From Isoetes taiwanensis (Eukaryota; Streptophyta; Lycopodiopsida; Isoetales; Isoetaceae): a DNA stretch of 64,000 nucleotides. A program made the translations under genes and the position numbers. The notes under the pieces were generated by a model, which was given only the letters and a program-made list of their open reading frames with translations, did no database searches and was not told the origin of the DNA. The stretch covers positions 1,047,820-1,111,819 of the forward strand of contig JAJEKV010000158.1 in the NCBI GenBank assembly GCA_021234155.1, given 5' to 3'. Position 1 is the stretch's first letter. Each line of letters begins with the position of its first letter. This document shows, piece by piece, positions 1-11,017 of the stretch.

Positions 1-382
1 CCTGTTATTGTGAAGGAAGGAGACAAGGTTCTTCTTCCAGAGTATGGTGGACAAGAAATTAAGCTGGGCGATAAAGAGTAAGCCCTTGTTGCCCCAATTT
101 CTGTCATGAACCGAAGCTCTATTCTTTGTCAATGTTTTAGGAATAGTTTAAGTCTCTTGAAGGCTATAGTAGTATTAGGTAGGATGAGTTTAAGCATATA
201 AACTCAGACTGGTATTCAAGTTTAAGCTGATAGAGTCCATATAATCCTTTGCATTTGATTTCTGCAGTTATCGAAAGCATTTGATGTCTGCTAAGAATTA
301 CTTTTGACTGATTTTCTTTTGATATGAATACAGGTTTATGCTTTATCGAGATGAAGAAATTCTTGGTATTCTACACGACTGA
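1..382 (+). CDS. CPN10: Chaperonin 10 (GroES-like), 3' end of gene, two exons
   Basis: Cpn10 forms the heptameric lid of the Cpn60 folding chamber in mitochondria or plastids. Seen: base 1 is in frame and reads PVIVKEGDKVLLPEYGG, then QEIKLGDKE, the conserved C-terminal part of the GroES fold. The exon ends at 77 before a GT donor (78). An AG acceptor lies at 332-333, and 334-382 continues the split Glu codon into FMLYRDEEILGILHD and a TGA stop. The single-domain form ending in ILHD is typical of the short mitochondrial type (family knowledge); the first about 60 residues lie outside the window. The 256-bp intron has normal borders and the frame is open throughout, so this is probably a functional gene. 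Which organelle it serves cannot be decided without the N-terminus. Confidence 0.93.
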
Positions 383-800
383 AGGTAGAAGCATTAGAAA
401 TTGATAGCAGAACCTGGAAAGAAGAGGCAGATCTTGAGGATGGCTCATATCCTTGCAGCTTCTTGAAGATGTTTTGGTAACTTCTATCATTTGCTCTCCA
501 TCATGAGACAATTTTGATTTTCCAATACCTCATGTATGAGTCTCATGTAATTATAAACTGAAACAAGTTGAGGGATTTGGCTTCTTATAAACGAGTCATG
601 ATGTAATGAATTTGACTTGGAAGGTTCTATGGTTCTTCTATTGAGCGATTTGTGTCAAAAATGCTAATTGGAACAATGCTTCTTTTAGATTACGAATCTG
701 TATTTCAACATGGATTGTATGGATTGTTATGTACAGGGAGTTCCATCATATCCCATGCTTGAGAAACGTAATAACATCCCTTAAGGTAGTACATTTACAT
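383..800 (+). other. 3' flank / probable 3' UTR of Cpn10
   Basis: No coding signal is seen. The stretch just after the stop codon is purine-rich and then becomes AT-rich. It most likely holds the 3' UTR of the Cpn10 gene. I see no single convincing polyadenylation signal. Confidence 0.4.
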
Positions 801-814
801 AATGGTGCATCCAA

Positions 815-1610
815 GATTAAGGATAAGTTAATTTTAGCTGAAGTTAATGTTAACGGGCTCCTGCCTTCAGAGCAGACTTAGTTAAGTTTTTCAGTTAAAA
901 TTTTAGCATTCAAGGTTAGGGTTAAGTTGACCTTTATATGAAGTAATGTTAACTGCCTCTTGCTTTCAGACCAAACTTAGTTAAGGATTTTGGTTAAAGT
1001 TTTAACTCAATGACAACCTCGTAAAATGTAATAACATCTCTTAACCGGCAGGCTTTTGGATCAAAGCAATCTTGAATGTCCGTTGCAAATACGTGATATG
1101 TCGGAACCAGTTGATTGTAGCTTTGGATTTTGGTTTGATTTATCCGATGCCGATAATTCTGCCCCGGGTCTGAGCATTCGCGGCTATGGCTTCCGCTGGA
1201 TAAACGCTGGTTTGATACTAATGGGTCTTCATAATCCGACTTGGTATTCGCCGGCCAAGAACTTTTGTTTGAAGATTCACACTTCCTTATTACGTTCTGC
1301 ATAAATGGGCTACGATAACGCTCGCCTCAGTCTTCATTTATCGCATACATAATGGGCTTGTGGGAGGTGAACCCTTTTGTTGATATTACATGCGAAGTGC
1401 ATTTATGTCAAAGTTTTAACTTTATAAGAAATTCATTCAGGTTAGTTAAGTTAATTAATTTTGACCTTTTAAGCTAATGTTAACTAGCAAAGATCTAACA
1501 TCTCACCTAAGGGTATTCCCAGTTAAGGTTTAAGTTAATTTTGACCTTTTCAATGTTAACTAGCATCCAAACGCAAGCTTTAGTTACATCCTTTAACGTA
1601 AACCACGGAA
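815..1610. repeat. Degenerate AT-rich repeat with TTAAGTTAA / TTAATGTTAAC motifs
   Basis: Two units of roughly 92 bp (about 820-905 and 913-1003) align in tandem. Both contain AATGTTAAC followed by a CTTTCAGA/CTTCAGAG block and TTAGTTAAG. Related pieces recur at 1438-1500 and 1528-1570 (TTAATTTTGACCTTTT). The short phrase GTAATAACATC also appears twice, at 768 and 1029. The 1010-1420 interval between the copies has no recognisable content apart from a short, unrecognised open frame (1056-1304). Confidence 0.5.
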
Positions 1611-3090
1611 GGCTTAAATTCTCGAAGTTTTGATGTTTTTAAAAAAACGTGCAATTTTGTTATGCATACGCTTTAGAGCTCTACGTTTATTTTATCGCTA
1701 TTCTTTTACAACACCGCTTTATTTACGCTGTATTTACAAGACTTAATATCGCTTTACACTCCGGTTTTTACAAGATTTAATCGATGCCAAACGACATTTC
1801 CTCGCCATAGCCGAGATGCAGGGAGCCGCATTATGTCCTCGAGAAGTATCGCCATGCCATGAGCCTTTACACGATGCATGATCGATAACAATTTCATTAA
1901 TCGAAAACTCTTACATATATTTCAAAGAATGAATCCCCTCGCTATGCAAAGCCACCGATTTGCTTGAGTCTACCACTACCACATCCATGCTTTCTCGATT
2001 CCAAGCTAAAACCCCAAGATTCTACATGCCCACTCTTCTCCTACCCTCGGAACCATGGCAATAGTATCGTAAGCTTTCAAACAATCGATATGTGCTTCTT
2101 CATGCCGCATGCAAAACAAAACCGCGAAATCCTCTTCCCTCGCTTCAAAAGCTCAATCTTCCGCCTAAAACCGCTCGCTTTAAACTCTGACGGTTACGAT
2201 CTTCCAAAATGGCTGTAAGAAGCTCGAAAAACCTGTTTAAACAATGTTGTATCTTTGCCTCCGCTCTATCGTCCGAACAAAAGGAAAATAGAAGCAATGA
2301 AGATAAAGATCTTTCAAACTCTCAAAATAACCTTTAGCAACAAGATTGCTTAAAATACTTAAAAAACTCGCCCATTGTAAAAGCAATACGCCCATATAGC
2401 TCCAAGCTCCAAAGAAGCAGAAAAACAAAGTTTGCAAGCCGGACGACGACGGATCGCCATCGGCTCCTGGAAGTTCGCCATCGCCGGGCTCAAAAGGAAA
2501 ATGACGAAAAGGGAAAAATACTATTTCCTTTTTGATCGCCGGAATTTTGCCTTCCGGGCGTTTACGGAGGGAGCTCCTCACGGCTAAGCTTAATACGAAC
2601 CGCCCAACCTAAGAAGTTCCTAGCACATTAACAACAAACCGCTTAGTTATGGATTCCCTAACTAACGCATAATTCCTTTGTGAAAATCTTATCTGCACAT
2701 GCCTAGTTAATTAAACTAACATAGCGACAACATTCTTGTACATGCCTAGTTATCTTAAATTACATGGCACACCAAAACCTTTGATAATGGCCTTAACTAA
2801 TCTTAATAAAAGGGGGCACCTTAATTTTAGCGTAGTATTTTTTGGTTATGGTTAATTTTGTATTAATTTTACTCTTAACCCAATATTAGTGTGAACATGA
2901 TTTCATCCCACCGATTAATTTGTAATAACATGGTTCCATCTTCGACTTTCCAGACTCCAAGGCCGTCCTTAAAACATGTTACCAGCCTAGCTCCTCGAGT
3001 ATGCTCAAGTCTCCAATTTGTCTCACGGTTTCTCCCTTGCGCCTCTCAATTTTTACCGGGCAAGATCTCCTTGCTTCATCATCGCGACTT
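1611..3090. other. Intergenic, no gene recognised
   Basis: Short open frames exist on both strands (for example 1964-2218 + and 2237-2581 -), but none has a recognisable motif, and composition looks like decayed repeat sequence. I see nothing I can name. Confidence 0.4.
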
Positions 3091-3094
3091 AAAA

Positions 3095-3117
3095 TATCTA
3101 TCTATCTATCTATTCTC

Positions 3118-3205
<88 letters not shown>
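3095..3205. repeat. (ATCT)n microsatellite
   Basis: A tetranucleotide run of about 27 units, broken once near 3112-3118 by a TCTC interruption. Open frames across it translate to repetitive Ser-Ile-Tyr-Leu and are not genes. Confidence 0.97.
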
Positions 3206-3207
<2 letters not shown>

Positions 3208-3480
3208 ATTGCCCTCGTAATCCTCGACAGCTAAAGATGTGGTCAGGAGACACTTTATCATGCGGTCGCGAATGCAACGTATTGCTGGCATGGAAAAGGC
3301 TTTGGGCCTTTTAAATAATGCGGGGGCCTTTTGGGCCTTCCTCGCCAAAGGAAGGCATGGTCCTTTGAAACCAAAGTGCGCCGCATGCTATATAGTTGTC
3401 GAGTTATTCTCATGTTTTATACGGTCGGTATTTCGTGGTTGGATGGTGAGATAGCTTGCAATGTCAAAAGTCTATTTTAG

Positions 3481-3492
3481 TGGTATCAGAGC
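3481..3492 (+). other. Primer binding site, initiator-tRNA-Met type (element A)
   Basis: TGGTATCAGAGC is the standard plant LTR-retrotransposon PBS complementary to the 3' end of tRNA-iMet. It directly follows AT-rich LTR-like sequence and precedes the gag remnant. The adjoining LTR end is not a clean CA, in keeping with the age of the element. Confidence 0.85.
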
Positions 3493-3503
3493 AACAAGTT
3501 TCG

Positions 3504-5447
3504 ATGGTCGATTCTTCTGCCAATGCTAATCTTGAAGAAGAGGAACTCAAGGAGAAACGTTTTGAGTTGGAGAATGAGAATTCACCATGAAGTATGGCAG
3601 AAACTTGCAGCTACCATGCTCACATTGCCGAAGCTACAAGAACCGGCTTCTTTGAGCTGCCAGTGTGGTGCGTTTGGTACAGCCTTTGCGTGAGTATCCA
3701 CATAGTGGCATCAAGACTGGTGCCAATGTGAAAATTGAATTCAAAATGTATTGTGCTGCTACTAGTGATTGGGGTGAGTTTTTCGCATGGCTGTTGGATT
3801 TGAATTCATATTATGCCAAAACGAAGGATGACGAAATTACTCAGTTATATTTTGTTGAGTGTCATCTAGATGAGGTTGCAAAGGACTGATGGCTGGATAT
3901 CTAAATAATCAATCAGTCGATCAACCCATTAATACCTTTGCGAAATTTGTTCTCCTTCCTCCTCACTTGCTTTGTGTAACATTACCATTCTTTAATATAT
4001 TGTCATACGCTTCTTCAAAAAAAAAAAAGCAAATTATTATTATTATTATATAATGCCTAATGCTTCACTTTGGCCCCTCAAGAGGCCATGGAGCAATATG
4101 AACAACAATTTACAATTTTAATAGCAAGGAACGATGTGCATCCACCGCCTTTATATATACGGTCCCAAATACAGCCGGTATATGTAATGGGCGAAGAAAA
4201 TCCTCGCATGGATGCCAAAATTGTGTCTAAATATCCTCGCGACATTCGAACAATGTATGAGTATGATTTTCGCCTTCGACACATCCCGCCTTGCATATTC
4301 TACACACGGTTACCGTATTTTCTTCATCCGCCTGCTTCTATTTCCGATTGTGGACCGGTTCTATAATTGCTATTAGTTTTCGTGCCGTATGATGCTGGCC
4401 TTTAAATATGTGGCTCTCGTGATGTTCTCATACAATTAACATCCGCCCAAGACGCTTGCATTCTCTTCCCCGGATCAGCCCATAGTTTTCCCAATGCCAT
4501 CCTTTCAAGTGCAAAGCTCTGGACTTCAATTCTCTCAATATGAAGAGCTCTTCTAAACCCCATTTTACTGTACCCCATGCCGACATGCCTTTGCCATTCA
4601 ATTTTCCATTGCTTGATGTGACAACCTATTCGGATTCTTTGTGCTTTTAACCTCGCTATAAAATTTATAGCATGAAAGAGCCCTTCTAACTCGCTGAACA
4701 TACCCGCCTCGCTAGAGTTATGGCGCACGGAGTCCGGTGGATCTTATCCCAAGTCTTTCCTTTAGATACATCTTCCTCGGACTCTCTATTTGTTTCCACA
4801 TTTGAGGAAAATTAAAAATCATTTTTTGGGTCATAATTGGGAGCGAGATCTTATCGCTAAATGGAATAAATTGACCCAACAAAACATTGAAATAGTTCGA
4901 GCTTGCTGCCCCAGTTTTAAAGAAAGGACTCCAACTTATAAAAAACGATACTGAGAAGTCTGAGAAGCTCATGGATGGGGTTCGTCATTGGGTGGGAGAA
5001 GCTTGATCTTGAAGTTGCCAATCTGTTTTTTTTTTTTGGGAGTTATATAAAATGGCAGAGAAAGTAGAAGAGGAAGGTTCAATCTCAATAAGCAATTGAC
5101 ACTCAACGGTGGCTCTTAAAAACAGATCATCGAAGAGGCGGCAGCAGTTTCGGAAGAAAGCAACGAGATTTGCTACAGGGTCTGGGGCATTCAAACAGCT
5201 ACATGCAGATCTTGCAAATAATGTACCTCTTGGGGCCAAGGAGCCGAAGAAATCTTATCAAGCACGCAAGAAGCAACTAATGCGTGGAAACAAGTGTTTT
5301 GTATGCTATTCAACTGACCATAAGTTTTATGCATGTCTACTTATCTCAAGAAGGACACAGGAGAAAGTAAAGAAACTAAGTTTGTTCTCAAATCAGAGAG
5401 GACAAAAGGGAAAAAACTTGATCACCGGCCCGAGCAATCAGGGATAA
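3504..5447 (+). pseudogene. gag remnant of element A with CCHC zinc knuckle
   Basis: Coding-like pieces occur at 3504-3580, 3665-3889, 4070-4366 and 5109-5447. The last contains CFVCYSTDHKFYAC (5295-5336), an intact C-x2-C-x4-H-x4-C nucleic-acid-binding knuckle of retroelement nucleocapsids, followed by a Lys-rich tail. The pieces are out of frame with each other and are separated by a LINE tail at about 3950-4030 and by 4400-4980, which I do not recognise. This is a decayed gag, not a host zinc-finger gene. Confidence 0.7.
3950..4032 (+). mobile_element. LINE 3' tail fragment with poly(A)
   Basis: A segment containing CTTCCTCCTCACTTGCTTTG, TAACATTACCATTCTTTAAT and CTTCTTCA, ending in an A run (about 4017-4028), matches 56960-57050 closely, where it also ends in A. 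A shared 3' end followed by poly(A) at two loci is the mark of 5'-truncated LINE insertions. It sits inside the gag remnant of element A, so it inserted later. Confidence 0.7.
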
Positions 5448-5479
5448 ATTGCTGACAATGTTGTTCTCTAATGCATTTT

Positions 5480-7130
5480 CTAGGCTATTATTCAGGATCA
5501 AAAAGTACATATCATATTCAATCCAGGAAGTAAGTTTGATTTCATTTCTGCTAAGTTGGTAACGGAATTAAAATTACCTTCTATGCCTTTATCAAGTAAT
5601 GTGGAATTGTCTTCAACGTTCTGTGATGTTCCCTTCACCTTTTTCATTCATGATCAAGGATGTCGAATTTCAACTGCAGGGATATGTCTATAAATATTCT
5701 TTCATGGTTTCTGAGATATAGATGCTATTCTAGAAATGTCGTCGTATAAGGCTACAAATCCTCTTATAGATTGGAAGGCTGGGATCATTCTGTTATCCTT
5801 GGAAGGGGATAAAAAGACCTTCAAGTTTGTGAGGGATTATATTGTTTCCCATTCCAAATGGGGCTTATTGTATAGTTTGCCGCCAAGTAATGAAAACCGA
5901 TTTGTATATTTGCTGGTTTTGCATCCTAAGTCTAGTGCATCTCTATAGAATGAGCATCAAACTATCTTTTTGCAATATTATAATGATGTCTTTTCAAATG
6001 AAATTCCAAAAAATTTGCCTCTCCAACATCCGTGAGGACCATATAATTGATCTTATTTTTTGATGTCAACCCTCACCCAACCCAATCCTTGATGAGTTAC
6101 TTCAAGCTGATTGATCCTATTATAGTTCTTTCACCGTTGGTGCTCCTATCATGTTGGTCAAGTAAGAAAATAATTCCCGCTGCAGATATAGATTATCACG
6201 CTTTGAATAAGATCGCCTGCGTACCAGATTCTCTATACCGCGCGGATGATTTTGGATCAACTCCAAGGTGCCACGCCTTTAGTCAGCTCTATATCTTAAG
6301 TCGCAGGTATTGGCAACTTAACGCTTAACCCGGAAGATGTTCATGCAAGACTCCGCGGTTCCTCAATAACCTTTGTGACATTATGAGCTTTGATCATGCC
6401 ATTTGACTTTACGACGCGCTAATTTTCTTTTGCGAGGATTTGAAGATGTGTATAGTGCGTATGTTGTGATTTTCTTTAATGACATATTAGTTTCTAGTAA
6501 GTCCGAAGAAGACCATTATTTGCATTTGCAAGAGGTTTTCCGTCGCATGAGGGAGGAGTCTATTAATACTCATAATCCTAGGAAAGACGTTTTTTTTTTT
6601 CAATCGGGAACTGAATATTTGGTTCATATTGTTTTCATTGAGGGTCTTAAAATGGATTCCACTAAGGCAAGCAATTGTAAATTGATCAGTACATACTTTG
6701 TTGCTGCATTGCGTTCCTTTTTGGGCTTATGCAGTTATTATTGGAAGTTTGTACATAATTTTGCTCGTCTTGCTTTAGATCTTTATTTGTTGCTACGGAA
6801 AGATGTTCCTTTCCAATAGAATTATAATCATCAATTTGCTTTTTAAATTTTGAAGGATACCATGGCTAATCCCCCGTTCTGCATTTGCCAAAGCTTGGTT
6901 TACCTTACTTGTTATGTGTTGATGCAGTGGTACGACTTTGTGCACAGTTTGACGTAGGATGGTCACTCTATTACTTATGAAAGTCGGGAAGCTTTCTGAC
7001 AAAAAAATATATATAGTGTTTATATTAAGGAATTTCTGGATGTGGTTCATGCTTTGAAAGTATAGCAACACTATCTTTTAGGATCAATGTTTCATACCTT
7101 GACTGACCATCAAAGCAATATGTAGCAAAA
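5480..7130 (+). pseudogene. pol remnant of element A: protease, RT, RNase H
   Basis: A retropepsin remnant reads NPGSKFDFISAKL near 5520, where the catalytic Asp-Thr-Gly is lost. RT starts around 6170 with DYHALNKI and continues as 6403-6819 with FFNDILVSSKSEEDH, the degenerate form of the Y/F-x-D-D catalytic block (first Asp replaced by Asn). RNase H (6820-7130) reads DGHSITYESREAF and later VVHALKV and TDHQS, conserved Ty3/gypsy RNase H phrases. Several stops and frameshifts and the altered catalytic residues show an inactive copy. PR-RT-RH order is typical of Ty3/gypsy. Confidence 0.8.
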
Positions 7131-7132
7131 TA

Positions 7133-9124
7133 ACAGGGGGTTTCTTTTATATTTTTATACTTTTTTTCCTATGGTTTTTATATGATTTGGTGATGGTATT
7201 TGATAAGACATACTAATCGGTACATCTAGAGTGCACATACTATCACGTTATTTTTAATGACATTTTTCAATGGTTACAACTATGATTTCACTAAATATCC
7301 CTAAAAATATCCCTAATCGAACATGCACGCATCGAAAAAGGTTATTTTAGGGTTATTTGAGTTTTGAGATTTCGGGTCTTGTTGAGTCAAGGGCCACGCA
7401 AGCACGATCCAGTAAAGATCCTTTCGATCTTGGTAAGGCAAGGGTTTAGTGAAGCAAGGGTTTGGAGCGACTTGAAAGTGATTCAAAGAACTTCAAGTCC
7501 GTTTTTTAACTCTTTTTCAATTCGGGTGGCCTTAGGTCTATTTTCCCCCCCCAAAGTTCAGTGCGGTTGGTGCACTAGGAAGAAAATGGCGCACTCATAG
7601 ATCCGGCAGAACTTCAAGGTCTCACTTTTAGCTCTTTTTTGCCATCCCGGGACCTTAGCTCTATTTTTTCCTAGTTCCATGGTTCAAAAAGTTGGTGACC
7701 GGCACTAAGAAAGAAAATGGCGCACCTCATATCCGCACCTCATGCCGTGATACTAAGAGAAATGTATTAATGGGCCTTGGAAGGTCCGAAACCTCCAACA
7801 CATTATCATGCACTTATATCCACCGCGGGATGAATCGTAACATTATTGATTGATTCCAAGTTTACACCACCAAGAGAAGGTAATCAATTGGCTTCCCCGA
7901 ATATAACCTGTGGAGATAATCGCTTAATGGATGCTCATATATGCGTAAGCAAGAACGCCTTGCTACGGTATCCACAATATTCGCAGAGCAATTAAAAGGA
8001 TACTTTCGATCGAATATACAAGTAAGTTGGAGCTTCTACTAACGCTATCCTTACATTGCTTAATGTGCCAATCTTGTTTCTCGCCTTTTAGCTAACTTCA
8101 GAAACTTCCGCGATAATTAATGCGTGCCCGCAAACACAATGAGTATGTCAACTCGTCACTCATTCCGCCTTGAAAGATCTCTTATATAAAGTTCGCACTG
8201 CTCGCTTATAGTTCCATGAGAGATGCCCAGCCAACGCCACGCCGAAAAGCCATAGACAAATGGGATAATCGCAAATTCCCAAGATGGAAACGTTTCATTA
8301 CAAGTTTGCGTGAGTGGTAAGCTACCGTAAATCTAAGCCTGTATTTTTGCGACTTACGTGCTTGAAGGCATGGTCATGCACTGAATTCCAAAACACTTGC
8401 TAACATGCAATTTTGGATTTTGGATGAAGACATGGCATTATTGCCCTTTATATTATGTTGATAATTGATATTATTGATACTTAATCTTAATTTGAGAATA
8501 AGGCATCTATGACATGGCACATAAGAAGTACATAACTAAGCCTTCTATAAAGTTGCTTTTTCCATGGAGCAGATCGCTTTGTTTGAATTTTCAAAGTCCA
8601 ATGAATTCAAATTAAAATAGTCGACAAGTTATATCCATCCGTGTTTGTGGTATGCCCCAAATGTCATGCAGAAAGCGTATATATCTTTTACCTAATATAT
8701 CTTTTTAACTAATAACACGATGTGGCTTTCATTCGAGCAGACTAAATCTTAGGTGATGCCGGAGCTTCCGATATTGCACATTTTGCACATTGCTAGATGT
8801 TTGGATCACAAGCAACATTGCAATTTATGAGAATATAATACATTACTTTTTATTGTTATTTTACTACTCGTTGGAGAAAGTGTAATGCTTAGATGTTGCA
8901 TTGCAAAAATAAATAGAGGTTTTATAGTTCTATACAAGATATGTTGCCATTTGTTTATTTTGCTAAGGGCTCCAACACCCCAATTTTTTTTTTTTACAAA
9001 GAACCAACACATAACTATTATTAACATTATAATTAACATAAAACTAACGATTTAGGCCCCTTAAAGTTTATCTATCGCTCATGTTAGGGCCCAAGGGCCC
9101 AAAATTTTTTTTAAACCATTGCAT
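7133..9124. other. About 2 kb insertion of unknown type inside element A
   Basis: This DNA separates the RNase H remnant (ending about 7130) from the pol piece at 9473. An imperfect duplication lies at about 7490-7600 and 7609-7732; both halves end in GAAAATGGCGCAC followed by CTCAT. I find no terminal repeats or coding domain that would identify the insert. The 9 kb end is rich in homopolymers. Confidence 0.45.
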
Positions 9125-9472
9125 TTAACACATTTAAATTAAAATCCCCCTTAAACCCCCTTTGGTTTGGGTGCATATTCACACCTGGGGACGAGGGCGG
9201 AGAGCCCTTATAATTATGGTTTGTACGTACAATATCAACACCATATAGTATATTGTCTTAAATCTTATAGTATTTTGCAAATCTTGTTATACAGTATAAC
9301 AAATTTTGTACATCCATACCCCACAAACGAGGAACTTTGTGTACGGTTTAGATTAAGGAATAAGGGGTGAATATGCCTATCCAACAGCTCTCGTTGCTCG
9401 GAGTCACCCCCCGTGTGAATATGCACCCAAACCAAAGGGGGTTTAAGGGGGATTTTAATTTAAATGTGTTAA
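9125..9472. mobile_element. Foldback MITE with perfect 60-bp terminal inverted repeats
   Basis: Bases 9125-9184 and 9413-9472 are exact inverse complements over 60 bp, enclosing a 228-bp AT-rich core with no coding domain. Both ends read TTAA, so either TTAA is a 4-bp target duplication (piggyBac-like behaviour) with a 56-bp repeat inside, or it belongs to the repeat itself. Directly outside, 9118-9124 (ATTGCAT) and 9472-9479 (ATTGTCAT) are similar but not identical. The superfamily is uncertain. Perfect arms suggest a fairly recent insertion into old element A. Confidence 0.85.
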
Positions 9473-9560
9473 TTGTCATCCCAGTAAAGAGAATATTGTG
9501 GCAGATGCTTTAAGCTAGCCTTATGCAAATTCTTCTCTCTCTATAGCACAATCCAACCAT
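9473..9560 (+). pseudogene. Distal pol fragment of element A
   Basis: Reads HPSKENIVADALS, the conserved phrase between RNase H and integrase in Ty3/gypsy pol (usually HPGK-N-VADALSR). It lies in the same orientation as the RNase H remnant at 7130, which shows that the intervening 2.3 kb is inserted. No integrase core is recognisable downstream. Confidence 0.7.
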
Positions 9561-11017
9561 TTAGAGGGAATGCAACTGTTGTATGCCATCGACCATGATT
9601 ATTTGGTTATTGTCTCAAGTGGCAATGCTTATGGATCACAGGACCTTTGCTCGACAACAAGTATCACATGGTCGAATGAAAACTTCGATAGAGCAACAAA
9701 GCCCTAACCACCAATATTCTCAACTAATAAGTTCATTGAACTACCAAGAAAAGATTGTTGTTTCTTGCCAAATATACAAACATGGTTTATAACTACAAGT
9801 CATATCGCTCAGCATATTCTAATTTTGGTAGGACAACTTGAAAAGCCAATTAGAGGTGAGGATTATGTTGTTATTTTTTATCAGATACAAATGTGGCGTA
9901 TGGCACATCTTCACATGGTTACACGTGTCTTGAATTTGGCATGACAGTTTAAAAAGTTAAATAGAGGAGGAGGATTCTCAAAATTAAGTGTAGTCTTCCT
10001 AAAACATGTAATGTTGTTTGTTATGATATATGAAAATGGTTTATAGTACATGGCTTGAGGCATCTTGGAGTTGGCATGAGAATATATATACAGATTCTCT
10101 TAAGCGTTTATGGTTGTCTCATGGCCATCTCTTAAGCGTTTATACTTGTCTCATGGGCCATCTTTGGTCTTCATGGTCTTTAAAAGCTTTTATTCTAGTC
10201 TAATGGTGAAGTTGCTTCACTTAGACGAGAATAACATCCTTTAAGTGGCAATAGATGAGATAAGAGACTTCCCCTAGACTATACACTATACATGCTCTGT
10301 GTTAAAAATACTACCGGTGTAGGAAATATGGCGATACTAGGTAGCAAGTGCACATCCATTGATTTCTTCTGAAGTTGGCATCTGCACAGGTTAATACTGG
10401 GTATATGTTTGGTTTCTTCTAGATCAGCTTGATTTGAGTAATAGGATGATGTTAGTGTGTGAAATTTAAAAATTACAATGTTGCAAAGGAGGCTCTCGTG
10501 AACATGGACAACTTGTTGAGCTCGATTTATGTGCATGCCACGTGTCGAGCATGGATTGGCAGCAACGTCGGCATTGATGCAAACAAGTTGGCAGGTCAAA
10601 TTTGAACGCCAAAATAAAAAACAAACAAAAAACTGCAAAGAAAGGACCCAAAGCGCGCGCAGCATAGCAGAGCCTTCTTCTTTATCTACCCTACCCTGTT
10701 TCTTCGTCGTATTCGATTTCCTTCCATCATCTTTGTTGAATTACGACACCGCCATAGCCGGCTGCATTGAATTCTGTAGTAAACCGTCTGCAAAACGTGT
10801 CCAGGATTCTACTGTCTTGATGGGCATGTCTTAAATGAAATAAAGATTTCATCCACCAAGAATCCGGCAGCGATATCGGCCCAAAAATCTGCGTTCTGGG
10901 TCATCAAATCTCGTCTTCCCTATGCGATAAATTCAATCGTTGCAGCATTGGGCGAAGGTAAATCGACGAAATAAAAATCCCCATTTGGGCTCTGTTTTTC
11001 CGTGAAGCAGAGCAGCT
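9561..11017. other. Intergenic; likely promoter and 5' UTR of the TPR gene at its right end
   Basis: No gene is recognised in 9561-10650. Around 10108-10165 a 33-bp phrase (TCTTAAGCGTTTAT then CTTGTCTCATGG) is tandemly duplicated. From about 10670 a pyrimidine-rich stretch looks like plant 5' UTR sequence leading to the ATG at 11018. I could not pick out a convincing TATA box. Confidence 0.35.

Larger units (their letters stand above)
3240..9560 (+). mobile_element. Degenerate Ty3/gypsy LTR retrotransposon A, interrupted
   Basis: The order of parts is LTR-like sequence (3240-3480), primer binding site (3481), gag with zinc knuckle (to about 5450), protease remnant (about 5480-5700), RT (about 6100-6820), RNase H (about 6820-7130), then a break and a further pol piece reading ENIVADALS at about 9491-9517. 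Each part carries several stops or frame changes, so it is inactive. The break between 7133 and 9472 holds about 2 kb of unrelated DNA and a MITE. I cannot identify a clear 3' LTR, so the right end is approximate. Confidence 0.8.

Noticed and set aside
2891-3234. Two open frames with long Ser-Ile-Tyr-Leu repeats
   Set aside because: They are translations of the (ATCT)n microsatellite.
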